DNA of 64,000 nt from Lutjanus erythropterus (GCA_020091685.1 CM034606.1:36156374-36220373), one strand, 5' to 3'. Counted from the first letter of the stretch, positions 1-30,055 are shown. Numbers and translations are program-made. The notes: generated by a model from the sequence alone, not told the origin.

Positions 1-106
1 ATGTGCAGGAGGTTGCAGAACTATTTAAAGACCTGAGTGTCTACATTCTTTCTGCCAGGCTGCAAACGCTTCTGACAAATTCAATCAAAACCATCTCGTA
101 ACCACT

Positions 107-433
107 GGTTGAATGTAACTAAATACACTTACTCAACTTAAGTGCAATTTTTCATGTACTTGTACTTTCATTACAAGTACTTCCATTTCCTGCAGTTTTA
201 TACCTCTACTCTGCCACAATGCAGAGGGAAATATTGTACTTTTTTTTACTTTTATGTGATGCATCAATAATTCTTCATGAAGAGAACTTTTATTTTAGGT
301 GCTTTAAGTATATTTTGATCCTAGTACTTTTGTATTTTTACTTAAGCAAGATTTGGAATGCAGGACTGTATCAGGGTATTTCCATATTGTTGTTTTACTG
401 CCTTTAAGGTAAAAATCTGAGTTCTTCTTCCAG
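107..433 (+). repeat. Interspersed repeat rich in TACTT/AAGTA motifs
   Basis: The segment runs from GGTTGAATGTAACTAAATAC to GAGTTCTTCTTCCAG and is full of 'acttgtact' and 'tacttttactt' strings. A second copy with the same ends (GGTAACTAAGTACA to GATCTGAATACTTCTTCCACC) lies at 8065-8640, so this is a dispersed repeat. I recognise it as a common teleost non-coding repeat; the family name is not assigned. Confidence 0.7.
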
Positions 434-1248
434 CTCTGCCCTCGATCAGAGGTCAGTCCTGATGTGTTGTGATACCTGAGAGGCACAAACAGGGGCAGGA
501 CAGTTTATGCAGCTGTTTGTGGTGTTAGATGAGGGTATCGATTAAAACATGATCCCCTGTCTTCTTCCTCTCTCATCTGGATCAGCAGCTGGACAGTCAG
601 TGGACTGGAGGTTTTAATGAGTAAATCAAACTGAGGGGGAACAGAAACAGGATTGTGAAGAAAGAGGGAGATGCCCATTCTCATGACATCCAGGAGTGAA
701 CAATGCATAGAAGAAAACATCACCTGTGTTGTGTTGTTGTAAAATTATAACTTTTTTTAAGAGATTCTGAGATCATTACAGGATCACTGTGCTTTACAAC
801 CAGTGTGCATAATTAATTTTTCTTTCTGCCGTTCAAATGGATAGTCAGCGTTCAAATTTTAGGAGCCACTCAACAGATTATCTTTGTTTTTCAGGCTGGT
901 GAGTGAAGCAAATCTATCAGCAACTTCCATATTTTGCCAGCATGGAGCTGGAGCTAATTTTGTTTGTTCCTTCTTATAAAACAATTCAGAATATTTCAGG
1001 AACCTTGAGATACAAAATCACATAATTGAAACCTCCAAAAATAAGTAGGAATAGTGACAAAGCAGATCAGGATGACAGAACAGACTGTTCCCCTGATTAA
1101 GCTACTGAAATATTAGAGGGAGGAAATATTATATTAATATTATAGAAAAGACATATGATGATGTAAACTCATGACACTATTATATATGTTACAACTGGAA
1201 TATTATTGTAGGAGTGATGCAGTGATTAGTGAAACTATAATATCATTA

Positions 1249-1256
1249 TGACGTCA
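1249..1256. promoter_or_regulatory. Perfect CRE palindrome TGACGTCA
   Basis: The 8-base palindrome TGACGTCA is the full CREB/ATF consensus. It lies about 160 bases upstream of the first pitx3 coding exon, followed by 'gcatttatgcat'. The motif is exact; its use is inference. Confidence 0.4.
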
Positions 1257-1356
1257 GTGCAAATTCAAATGTATTAAATTTGCGCATTTATGCATCGGCC
1301 GCAATTGTTGATGTCGATGTTGTTGGTGACAGAGGGCCTCAAGCTGACGTGTGCGC

Positions 1357-1373
1357 GTCTCTCTCTCTCTCTC

Positions 1374-1410
<37 letters not shown>
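1357..1410. repeat. (CT)n-(GT)n compound microsatellite at the pitx3 exon 2 acceptor
   Basis: A short CT run is followed by about 16 GT units, separated from the acceptor AG by only a few bases (tctgcag, ending at 1416). It replaces an ordinary pyrimidine tract. Confidence 0.95.
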
Positions 1411-1411
<1 letters not shown>

Positions 1412-1425
1412 TGCAGAGCCTGGTT

Positions 1426-19773
<18,348 letters not shown>

Positions 19774-20113
19774 AGAAGAAGCTCCGACGATGACCCTTGA
19801 CCCAACCGACCAGTAAGTCCACAGTTCCCCCACTCCACATCTCTTCAGTTCCATCTGTCAGCTGCCAGATGTGCTGCAGACTGGCACATCGTGTGTTGAT
19901 GGTACTCACTGAGAATAATCCTCAAAACTGACAACTAGACATGCCCAGATGGACCACCGCGCTTCAAAGGAATTCTCTCCAGTTTGTGAGACTTTGTCGC
20001 TGAACTGACCAACTGCTTCAAAGGATTTCTAAAGATTATTATCCATTATCATTTTCTTTTCCTTCTTTTGAACTGCATGATTAGAATAAACGTAGAAACC
20101 AAGGCTAAATAAA
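19774..20113 (+). other. pitx3: pitx3 3' UTR (minimum extent) with two AATAAA signals
   Basis: Non-coding sequence follows the stop. AATAAA occurs at 20085-20090 and 20108-20113, either of which could direct cleavage shortly downstream. The transcript may run further; the next 300 bases remain repeat-free. The exact end cannot be set without RNA data. Confidence 0.55.
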
Positions 20114-20398
20114 ACATGGATGCTTCAACTGGACTGGTGGTCAACATCTTGGCCCAAAAACAGCAGACGCGATCTTTGCTACTATCGCAGGAGAAGGGAC
20201 CTGTGGTTGCAGTGCAGGAGAAATGGAGGATGTATATAATGGACTTTTTCTGTTTTGTATGTGACAAAAAAATATATGAAAACGTACTTTAAAGATGAGA
20301 AAAGCATGTTCTTCAAAAGCAAAGGCCCTAGGTTGATGTACTGTAAGCACATCCTTTTAGGAACCCGAAACTTTGTTGTGAATTCTTCTCCCCTTGGA

Positions 20399-20418
20399 AG
20401 GTCATAGGTCAAAGGTCA
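20399..20418 (+). promoter_or_regulatory. Triple AGGTCA direct repeat, 1-base spacing (DR1 x2)
   Basis: Three exact AGGTCA half-sites lie at 20399-20404, 20406-20411 and 20413-20418, each separated by one base. DR1 is the classical element for HNF4, PPAR/RXR, RXR homodimers and COUP-TF. A GGATTA core follows at 20438-20443. It lies about 630 bases after the pitx3 stop codon. The motif is exact; nuclear-receptor binding is inferred. Confidence 0.5.
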
Positions 20419-20450
20419 CCTTGGGCAGGCAGGAGGAGGATTAACCACGG

Positions 20451-21082
20451 TTAAAGGGACAGTTCACCCCAAAATCAAAAACACATATTTTTCTTCTTAC
20501 CTGTAGTGCTATTTATCCATCTACATAGTTTGGGTGTGAGTTGCAGAGTTTTGAAGATATCAGCTGTAGAGATATCTGCCTTCTTTCCAATATTATGAAA
20601 CTAAATGGTTATCAGTTTGTGGTGCTCAAAGCACAAAAAAATATATTTGAAAAATTCAAAACCAGTTTCTCTTTCCAGAAATCACAATCTGGTTACTCAA
20701 AATAATCTACAGACCTTGTTGTGAACAGTTTTATGACAGAAGTACTTTCCTTCTAGTAGAAAGAAAGCAGTTTCAGTAGATTTTACTGCCAAAAGAAAGT
20801 AGTTACCACATGAAACTGCTCACAGAAAGGTGTATGGTTTATCTTAAGTACCCAGGTCATAATTTTTAGAAAGAGACGCTGGTTTTTAATATTTCAAATG
20901 TATATTTTTGTCGCTTTGAGTGGCATCTAGTCCCATTGTACTGGTGAAAAGTCAAGACATCTCTACAACTGATATCTCCAAAACTCTGCAGCTCACACCA
21001 AAACTATCTAGATGGATAAACAGCACTATGGGGGAGAGGAAAAATATGTATTTTTGATTTAGGGGTGAACTGTCCTTCTAAA
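20451..21082. mobile_element. 632-bp MITE with long inverted ends (GGGACAGTTCACCCC)
   Basis: The left end TTAAAGGGACAGTTCACCCC is matched at the right by GGGGTGAACTGTCCTTCTAA on the opposite strand. The inverted arms extend more than 100 bases, through 'tatttatccatctacatagtttgggtgtgagttgcagagtttt' and its mirror. It is a full-length non-autonomous element; fragments of the family occur at 11809 and 60960. It sits just past the pitx3 3' UTR. Confidence 0.85.
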
Positions 21083-21379
21083 TTCAAATACAATTTACTC
21101 ACACATATAGCAGAATATCAGCAAGATTTTTCAAGTAAAACTCTAAAAAGCCATTGAATATATAGATTTGTGTGGTGTTATACAAAGGGAGTCCATGACT
21201 GTAAAAATGTATGTAAGAGTGCAGTTGTCATAACAAAAAAACAAGCTTTTTTTCCTGGTGTAGCCTGCTTTGTCTCATTAAAGAACCAATTAAAGGATCC
21301 GTTTTTATCAACTACAAATGACACTGAGCGGAACAGTACATGTCCTTCCATATCTCTAATCTACAGCCTGTGGCATTAG

Positions 21380-21730
21380 TTGTGTGACACAGCCCAAATG
21401 TTCTCACAACAATGACAGCAACGCCATGGTAACCCTGACTCACTTCCATGGCAACACTTACACAACGATGAAAGAGAGTAGTAGGCTGGAGGGAGATATA
21501 GATGTTCCCGATGGCTGCTCACTGATATGTTTGACCTACACTCCGAGCGGCGACCGCAGGCTATCCAGTAACACAGCAGGAATTCACAGAGGCCGCGGCT
21601 GAAGCTGCGCCAGGATTACATAAGGGCCTCAAGGAGCGAGGTGTCCCAGCGGAGCCACAAACGAGGGGTTAGCAGCCCATCAATCCCCATCAGCCCCTGC
21701 AACTGTTTATTGCTCTGACATTTCCTCTCT
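21380..21730. promoter_or_regulatory. Candidate conserved enhancer downstream of pitx3
   Basis: This is a repeat-free, GC-richer block in AT-rich surroundings. It contains CCATGGTAAC (21424-21433) and TTCCATGGCAAC (21444-21455), two sequences close to the RFX X-box, a GGATTA core at 21613-21618 and 'ccgcggctgaagctgcgcc'. No reading frame resembles a protein. The enhancer role is inferred from composition and motifs. Confidence 0.35.
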
Positions 21731-21984
21731 TGTGTTTTTGTTTTGTTGATTTCCAGGTAAATTCTACAAAGTCACATTTTAGGTCTCTCTAAAATATCCT
21801 CTATGAGGCAGAAATGAAATTCTGGTCTTATACCGCACACATTATACTACAGATACTACTGTTAAAACTAATATTACTACTGCTCATAAAATACATTTTA
21901 AATTGTTATTAAAGTGCCCTTATAGTAAACAAGTGACATGCATTTTTTTAAAAAGTACATTGTTTTAAAGATGTATGGAAGACT

Positions 21985-22286
21985 ATTAGGGCCAGACGTA
22001 AAGAAAAACATGAGAAGAGGAAGAGTTTTGTTTATTTTGCATTTTGAGAATAAAGTTGAAATGAAGTCAAAATGCTGAACTTTCAGGCTTAAGACAAATA
22101 AATCAGTGGAGGAACCTTGGAGGGATTTTGTGAATTAAGTAAAAATGTGAAGAATATAGTTGAAGTTTTGATAAAAGTCAAAAAGTCAAACAGTCAAAGT
22201 GTATTTCAACTGTATTTCAGAAAAAAATACAAAATTTCAGTTTCATTCTCGAAAGACACAAAACAAAAGAAAACAACAGAAGAACC

Positions 22287-22324
<38 letters not shown>

Positions 22325-22540
22325 AATCCTTATCTTATGCCTGGCATTAATACTAAAAGTTCAACTTCATTCTCAACATTTCAACTCAACTCTATTCATA
22401 ATAATGAAAAAGCCTGTCAGTTTTACCTGATGCCTGCCTTAATACTCTTCCATCAAAGAGGAAATGGAAAGAGACGAGAAAGTGAAACAATTACACATAA
22501 ATCTTTCAAAATAAGTTTAAAAAGCACAGCAATGTTTTTT
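21985..22540. repeat. Element with AAGTCAAAATG-type internal repeats
   Basis: The left end TTAGGGCCAGACGTAAAGAA resembles the reverse complement of the 30055 end of the related element at 29505-30055. It contains 'ttttgcattttgagaataaagttgaaatgaagtcaaaatg', then a CAA microsatellite (22286-22324) and 'caacttcattctcaacatttcaac'. Confidence 0.6.
22286..22324. repeat. (CAA)n microsatellite
   Basis: About 13 CAA/ACA units lie inside the repeat at 21985-22540; they create spurious poly-Gln and poly-Thr frames. Confidence 0.95.
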
Positions 22541-23504
22541 GCCATATAAAATACAAAATTTAAAACCTGGCAATTAAAAATATTTTAACCCAAGGTTCAC
22601 TTATTATCTCCAAATTAAATTTCAAGTCCAGAAAATATAACTTTTGTTGGAATAATATGTTCAGTTAATGAATCTGACTGTAAAACTGTAGAAATTGTGA
22701 GTTTTAACTATGTTATCTACATGAAATATGACATAATTATTTAACCTCAAGGTCGATTTACAGTACTATTTTTTTTCATCTACATTTCAGTCTGTAACAG
22801 TGAATGAGGTGAAGTATGTGAGAGAAGCAATAGTGAAAAGGCATAGTCCACAAACACAAAAAATAAAAGGAAACATACAGTAGATATATATGCAATGAAT
22901 CATTCAATCAGTAATCACAGTCAGTCCAATCCAACAATCAGTCAAACAATAATGAGATAGAAGAACATATACGCTGCTCTCATATGTTAGTGGAGTCCTC
23001 AGCTGACCGAATCAGATGTTCATTGGGGAAAAATCAGCTGACTTCCACTCACACACCAGGATTCTCCTCCCAAGCATGAGAGCTGTTTGAATCCAATCTG
23101 TGTCTGATGTGGGGAGATCGTTTTGTGCTTTCTGGGCAGGACTACAGAAGGTTTACAGGAGTGTCATCACTCTGGACACATCTCCAGCACTCTGGACTCA
23201 GTTTTGTTCTGATCTCTCAGGACATTTTCCTTAAATGCCATAGAATTTTTCAGCAGGCTTGCTCAGAAAATGACTTTTTAAAAAAAGATTAATTAAGCTA
23301 CGTAAGTGATTCAGAAGAAGACAGTAGTATTCTGAAGCCTCATGTTCCAAATAAACTCAGAACAGAGAGTGTCTCATAAATCAAAATGCATGTCATTCCA
23401 TTAAAGCAAAGTTGATATATGCAAAATCAAATTTTCTCAGTAGAATCAGTTCATGTTAAAGGCATCCAAGAACATCAGCGTGGGAATGATCTGCATCACA
23501 TCCA

Positions 23505-24745
23505 GGGTCGGGTCAGATTACTTGTAATTAAGTGTAACATGGCAATTTTTGTAATTAGTATTGTAATCCATTCTATTATTTTAAAACACAACCAAAAAGA
23601 AAAAAAGAAGAAGAAAAAAAATTAATTCTACAAATGTTTTTTTCTCTCTCTCTTTAAATATCTCAGGACATTTTCAAAGCATTTTTGCACATGCACATTT
23701 GTTTTTCGTCCTCCAGTTTTAACATAACGTGGCTCATGTCTAACAATGTCTTGTCAGATGAGCTTTTCATAAATCAATCGATCATTGGTTATTTAAAAAA
23801 GTTTCATAGTCTTGCAATAGCCATATTTTAAAGAAATAATCCAAAAAATCTAATATTATTGATAATTCTTAAATCTTAAGAACTGAGACAAATCATGTCC
23901 AAAAAACAAAATTAGTAATACCCACAATCCGATTATGGATTTTATATATATATATATATATTATATATGAAATGTTTTGGTTTGCTTGGTTTGGATTCTT
24001 TTTTATTTCTAAACTTGAATTCACAACTTCAAACAATTTAAAAATGTGTTAAAAACCTTCAAAATCTAAAACTAACAATACCTACTGATAACATAGATGT
24101 GCTATTATAGTCAAATCGATTTTTTAACGAAAATGTTGTCCATCAGATTTTTACAAAAACATGATTTAATCAGGCATAAAAATGGTTAGCTATACCCTCA
24201 GGACCCCTATCTCACTTCCTGGTTTAAAAAAGGTTGGAATACTGCTCAAACACTGGTAAACTTTCTATGTTTAGACAAATTCATTCAATAATATTTCTAT
24301 CAGATGTGTCTCAACCATAACATGTCAACTCTGTTGTTCTTCTAAATCAAAGATAAATAAGAATTATGGTTTAAAAATGTATATTTTGATTAACATTAAG
24401 AGAACTCTGAGACACTAACAAATAAAATAGCTGCTCACTATGACGACGCTGTGAAATGAAAAACTGGAACATTTTGTCGACTGTGTAAGATGTCAGCTCT
24501 GTCAGATAGAGTTTGACATCTACATTTAATAAAAAATGTAATCACGAGGAGGTTGGCTCATTACAAGCTTTAATAACCAAGAGTAAGTCTGATATTTTAA
24601 AATATATTTCACAGCATAATTACAGAGTAAAAATATAAATAAAAATTCTCAAGAAAGAGAGAACTATAATTACACATTTTTGTCAAATGTATTATTTTTT
24701 GTAGTCTGATTATGTAATCCAGTTACATTTAATCCATACCCCATC
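23505..24745. mobile_element. 1.2-kb element with GATTAC/GTAATC ends enclosing repeat copy 2
   Basis: The left part AGGGTCGGGTCAGATTACTT is mirrored at the right by 'gtctgattatgtaatccagttacatttaatccataccccatcctgg'. The interior includes copy 2 of the three-copy repeat (24006-24675) and a short (TA)n tract at 23944-23962. The end type matches 6905-7850. Confidence 0.5.
24006..24675 (+). repeat. Three-copy dispersed repeat, copy 2
   Basis: It is collinear with 11945-12480 and, inverted, with 54785-55275, sharing the landmark GATTTAATCAGGCATAAAAA and those that follow it. It carries 'ctataccctcaggacccctatctcacttcctgg', so it has a few bases absent in copy 1 but present in copy 3. Confidence 0.85.
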
Positions 24746-27639
24746 CTGGTCATATCCAACACATCTCAATCATTAAAAAAGGCCAGGTCAACCTATACAC
24801 TGTTAAACTGATACATCAATCTTGATCAATATCCAAGAAATAGCAGTTGAAATGTTGACAGGCTTTAGACTGTATGTATTTTGATTTCATTAGACACAGA
24901 GTGTGTCAGTCAGAGAGAGCCTGTAAAGCAGGCAGTGAGGAGCTCTCCACATCAGCTCACTGATCTGACAGCAGCTATTCTCCTGGTGGCAGACAAGACA
25001 CAGACCTATTTTGTGGAGTGAGGTGAAGCGGTCACAGTGTGTGCTCCTCGCCGCCACAGCACGCTACAGAATCAATATTCCAGCGGAGGGGAGCTGTGTG
25101 ACGGTCCCTGATGTTTACTCACAGTGCAAAACTCCTGCCAGCGAGCAGAGAGCACAGAGCGTGGTGTGGAAAAAAATACAGAAACAGAGGAAGTTCTAAC
25201 GATTACCTCCGAGAATACAGAACAGAGAAGACAAAGTAACAGACGGAGGAATTAGAGGTGGAAATATTTGAAGGAACATACATGACTGTATAGGACAGCA
25301 GGTCTGCTGAAATTATTTAAATTTCAAACTTGTTAAATTATTATTTTTGATGTTCCTGTTTCTTCCTTTACAACAAAAATGAATGCAAACATCTAGAAAT
25401 ACATTCATTATCAAAGTATATGGAATATTTGGTATATATGTCCTTTATATGATTACAGTCATATTATATCAAGTCATTTTAGTTGAGAAAATAACGATAC
25501 ATGCAAAACTAAAGGAGAATAATAATAATTAATAGTACTATTTAGGTGAGTCTGCAATTGTTTAGTATTTGTTTTTATGTTTCTTTTGTCCAAAGTGAAA
25601 AGGCAGAACAATTTACAAAACATATGTAGAGACAAACTCTAAAAGATAAAAGGTAAAGCAAAGCAATAATCATTTAAAGGCATTTACAATATCCAACATC
25701 ATATATGAGACACTAAGCCTTGATAAATGTTTACATTCATTTTATAGAGTTGAATGCTGTTTAATCTTCAGCAGGGGTGGGCAGTTAGTTTTCACAGGGG
25801 GACACATGAGAAAATGATCAAGCAGTCATGGGCCAGACACAACTGTGGTATAAGTTTATAATAACTGCTGAATTTTGAATAATTATATAGTCAGAAATGT
25901 TCTGCGTACAGCAGGGGTTCTCAGCCTTTTGTAACTGAAGGCCTGCTTGTGATTGTTAAATAATTTCCAAGGACCATGCAGTGACAAAAAACCCATTTAT
26001 TTTTTGTCACTGCATACGAGGTACTGTTAGCTATCTTACAGCGGCAAAACACGTTTTTCTCTATCTGATGATGTGTCATGATTAATGTTGTGATATTCCA
26101 GTGTCAGTGAAATTATAGATTTTAATTTGACATTTTTTATTTCTATGGGAATATTTGGATATAGAAATGACTAGCTTTGTAAATTACCATTAAAAAAAAG
26201 TATTCCATTTTAATTTAACCATCTGGCAATACCACCGCCTCCATGATACGGGAGGGTAATGTGGCCAAAATCTTCTACCTTGGTTTTTGTAATTTTATAT
26301 CAATTTAACAGTCTAGATAGATCACTGTTATATTGCCCAACCTTAATCCTGGGCGCTACACCAGTGGGAATAAAGGCCAGATAACAGACCAACAGTAGGA
26401 AAAGCAGAGACTGTCTCCATTACATTTTAGATGGAATATTTCCAAGAGCTCATGATGGCCTTGTGGGCCAAATGGAACCCTTCAGTGGGCCTGAGCCCAA
26501 TTTAACATACAGAGATTACCAGCTGGGGTCCCTGCTGCCCCCAAGAATAAACTACTGCAAGAAATAACCATCATTTCTTCTCAAACATGTAATTAATATC
26601 ATCTGAAAAAAACAACAGAGTATTCTCATATTTAGGAATGTTACAGTAATTTATATCTATATGGTGAAACTAACTGTGATCATTTTGACCCATATTTAAA
26701 ATAACTGAAATAAACCCACAGTCAATCAAACTTCAACACTTTTAAAACTGTATTTGTTTTTCAGTGCAAACATAGATAGAGGTCTTGTTCTCAGTATGAC
26801 CCCCCCTGTCAAAAAAGGTAGAATAAACGTAATTCAGAATGAGATTTTTTTCAGTTTGAAGATAATGTAAAATGACTGGTGTTTACACAGAGCTATGAAC
26901 ACCACACACTACAGGACATGACAGCACACAGTGTGTCTCACACTCTGCTCAGGACAGACTGACATGTGACAGGAGGAGTCAGCAGAGATCCTACCCTCTG
27001 ACAGGCTGATACCTTCAATCAGGACCCATGGCAAACATGAACTCAATCAATGAATAGTATTTTAATTTTAGCATTAATTAAAACAGAAAACAGCATGTAC
27101 AGCATTAATGGTATGATTTAGGGGATTTAAAAAGCCTCAAATTTAAAAAAAGATTTGTACACCAAAAGATTGTACACCATATTCAGCTAATTTATATATT
27201 AAAACTGTAAAAAGTCATCTAAAACCAATTTAAAGTTTTAATTAATCTTCACCTTTTACAGGCTGAGACTGGCATTTTTCTTCCTTTTTAAAGTGTCATC
27301 AATAAATTTCTTGAAATGGACAACATGTGCTCAAAACCACCTGACTTCTCTTTACTGCTCAGACTCCAGCACATCTGTTCCTTCTCAAGATGTAAATCTT
27401 CTAAGACAATGTAAGAATATACATTTTTTAAAAATAGGCTCTGTAATTCCCTGAAACAGCTGGTCACTGTGTTTTTTTTTTAGAAAATGTTCCTTAAACA
27501 GAAGGAAATTTACATTTGTTTGGGACTGTTTTCAGCTGTGGATTATTATACATTTTGTGCTCTAGTTAATGGTTGGGCAGCAGGATGGTGGAGCTCCTCC
27601 TGACATTGTTGTTTTCTGTTTCTGAATGGATTAAAACAG

Positions 27640-27740
27640 TGTTTACCAAACTTCTTTTTTTTTTCTGGGGACCCAGTTTTAAAAAATGACAAAACATTGT
27701 GACAATAAGCCTCATCAATACATCTTAGGGAGAGTTTATT
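27640..27740 (+). mobile_element. hAT-like fragment (GTTTACCAAACTT end)
   Basis: The text 'gtttaccaaacttc...ctggggacccagttttaaaaaatgacaaaacattgtgac' parallels 46005-46110 ('gtttccaaacg...gaggacacagtttttttgaaatgacaaaccattgcaac'), so both belong to one degraded hAT-type family. Confidence 0.5.
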
Positions 27741-27900
27741 TGGACATAAATGAATGTTCCTGACAATTTTTATACAATTTCAGCATCACCTTATATTCTG
27801 ATGCATGCATATATGTGTTACTTTATAAATGAGAAGTAAGTGCATTTAGGCTGAGTTAACAGATTATTGTTTTCATTTCCTCTCATCAAGAAAAACAAAA

Positions 27901-27955
27901 CCTTTTTTTTTTTTTTTAGTTTACAAATGATCTAAAAAAAAAAAAAAAAAAAAAA
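27901..27955. repeat. Poly-T and poly-A runs
   Basis: A T homopolymer (about 15) is followed within 20 bases by an A homopolymer (about 23), a potential hairpin and an assembly-sensitive spot. Confidence 0.85.
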
Positions 27956-28009
27956 AGTTCTGCCAACCTATAATCTTGTAACTTGAATTTTTGTATTTTA
28001 GAAACTCAA

Positions 28010-28265
28010 AACAAAAAAAGTATTTCAAGTGCTGTTCACAGTGAGGTGTGAACCTCTGTCATTTTTTAGGTGCTTGAAAATGAAACAGTTTTAAATGAAA
28101 TTATTAACCACTAGTTAATTGAGTTCAGTCAATAAGTTTTGAAATACAATATTTGTGGGTTTCTAAAACTCAAAGATTCAAGTTTAGAAGAAAAGTTAAT
28201 TATCTCAACATAACATTGGTAAAACTTTTTCAAAACTGATTGAGTTGGACTTTTAGCAAAATAAG
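28010..28265. repeat. Diverged copy of the CACTGTAAAAA foldback family
   Basis: It shares with 59222-59648 the arms 'gaaactcaaaac', 'attgagttcagtcaataag', 'ctaaaactcaaagattcaagttta' and 'aagttaattatctcaac'. The outermost ends are degraded. Confidence 0.55.
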
Positions 28266-28572
28266 TGAATTAACAGAGTCTTGTATTTTCCTCCCATCAG
28301 GAAAACATTTTAAATGCTTTATCAATGTACTGCAGGTATAAATATTTTTCTTCATTTCTTCTTCAGAATTTCTTCTATTGTCTTTTATTATTTCCCATGA
28401 TCTCCTGTGATCAACCCAGTCTTTGGGACTGACTGGATTAAACCATCAAGTGATCTTCAGAGATGTTACTTATTGTGCTTTTTCACTTTGGACCAAGCCA
28501 GACTAGCTATTCCTCCCAATTCCTGTATTACTGCTAAACTAGGCTAACGGCATCCTAAATCCAGCTCTGTAC

Positions 28573-28880
28573 TTACAGGTCCAGTGTCTGGTCCCTGCTC
28601 TTGTCCCCACTTCCATGTGTGTAGGAGAACCTATGGTGGCAGTGAAGCTTGTGTATCTAGAGCCAGTATTTGCTTTGTCCATTCTGGGCTACTGTAGAAA
28701 CATGGCAGCCTCCATTGAAGAGGAGCAGCTCCCTCTGTAGATGTAAATGGCTCATTCTAAGGTAATAGAAACACAACAATTCTATTTTCAGATGATTATA
28801 ATGAAAAGATACTTAATAATATTATTATCTGTCTTTTTCATATTCTGCCAGTTGATCCCCCTAAATTTAAGACACTATAT
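28573..28880 (+). mobile_element. Diverged near-full-length GGTCCAGTGTG MITE
   Basis: It begins CTTACAGGTCCAGTGTCTGG and ends CCCCCTAAATTTAAGACACT. The middle reads 'tgtgtaggagaacctatggtggcagtgaagc...agagccagtattt', which matches 8460-8530 ('catgtaggagaacccaaagtggccgtgaaac...agagccagtgctt'). Confidence 0.7.
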
Positions 28881-29504
28881 ATTTCACATGATGATTGATA
28901 TGCATCTGAACATGTCAATCTTAGAATACAAAGCAGATAAGCATATTTCAGCATGGTCTACAGCAGCAGAATTATAAAACTATGTACTGGAGAAAGGTAA
29001 CAGTTTCTGGGTAAAAGTTCTGTTTCAGATATTTTGCTTTCATTGACTATTCACTGCAAAAAGAAGATATAGTAAAGGAGACGTAGCAACAACATATTCA
29101 ACATATTTCAATTCCATATTCAAAACAAATAAACTGTATTTACATCACATATGTTTACACTAACTGAGCTGTCAGAACAGTGTGCTGCCCTTGTACAAAA
29201 AACAAAATGAGAATAAAATGCCACATTTTTTATTCCTTTCTTAGAACTTGATACAGTCGATGTCATGTCAGCACGTCTCAGTGCAACTGGATCTGTCTAC
29301 AACCTGTCACTGCAACTTCCTGGAGACCAAGATCACTTTTACAGTCAACAGCAGATTAGTGTTATGGCAGTTAATATTTACATCTGTGTCAAGCCTCTTG
29401 CACTGCTCCACTGACATGGAGGGAGATTTAACATAATATATGAAACATTATATTCAGGGTTTCAGATATTTGAATTACAGAGGAGCACAAGGCATCAGGG
29501 GAAA

Positions 29505-30055
29505 AAATAAGAGGAGGAAGATATTTTGTATGTTTTGCATGTGCAAGTCAGAATGTTGAGAATTAAGTCAAAATGTCAAGAACAAAGTCAGACTTTTAGT
29601 ATTAGTGCCAGGCTTAAGAAACAAAGAAAAATCAAAGGAGGAAGATTTTTTATTTTGCATTTTGAGAGTAAAGTCAAAATGGTATTTATTCTGAATATTC
29701 TCACTTTATTCTCAATATTTCAACTTTATTCTCAACATTCAACTTCATTCACAACATTTCAATGTTATTCTAAACATTTTGACTTTATTCTCAACATTTT
29801 GCTTTTGTTTTTGACATTTCGACTTTATTCTACGCATTTTAATTTTATTCTCAAGCTTTTCACCATCATCCTCAACATTTTGACTTTATTCAACATTGTG
29901 ATGTCATTCTTGACATTTCAGCCCATATTCCCAACATTTCGACTTTATGCTTGATGTTTTGACTTTATTCTCAACATTTTGACTTAATCTTCAAAGTGAA
30001 AAATCCTTCTCTGGTTACTTTCTTTATGCTTGGCCCTAACATTTTTCTGTATTCA
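29505..30055. repeat. Element with ~20-bp tandem units (CTTTATTCTCAACATTTCGA)
   Basis: Between about 29687 and 29990 some 15 diverged units of 'gactttattctcaacattt' follow one another. The left side has the opposite orientation ('gagaattaagtcaaaatgtcaag'), so the whole is inverted about its centre. The right end 'cttggccctaacatttttctg' matches the TTAGGGCC end at 21985. Confidence 0.8.

Larger units (their letters stand above)
1..1416. other. Sequence upstream of the pitx3 start exon, probably intron 1
   Basis: The first coding exon is preceded by a splice acceptor, so this stretch is most likely the 3' part of pitx3 intron 1; the non-coding exon 1 was not found. It holds an interspersed repeat at 107-433 and AT-rich sequence at 434-1240 in which I see nothing coding. 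A perfect cAMP-response palindrome lies at 1249-1256, and a (CT)n-(GT)n microsatellite abuts the acceptor. Confidence 0.6.

Noticed and set aside
22117-22549. Poly-Gln / poly-Thr encoding frames
   Set aside because: Artefact of the CAA microsatellite within a mobile element.
29526-29954. 142-codon frame rich in FILNILTLF
   Set aside because: Translation of the CTTTATTCTCAACATTT tandem repeat, not a membrane protein.
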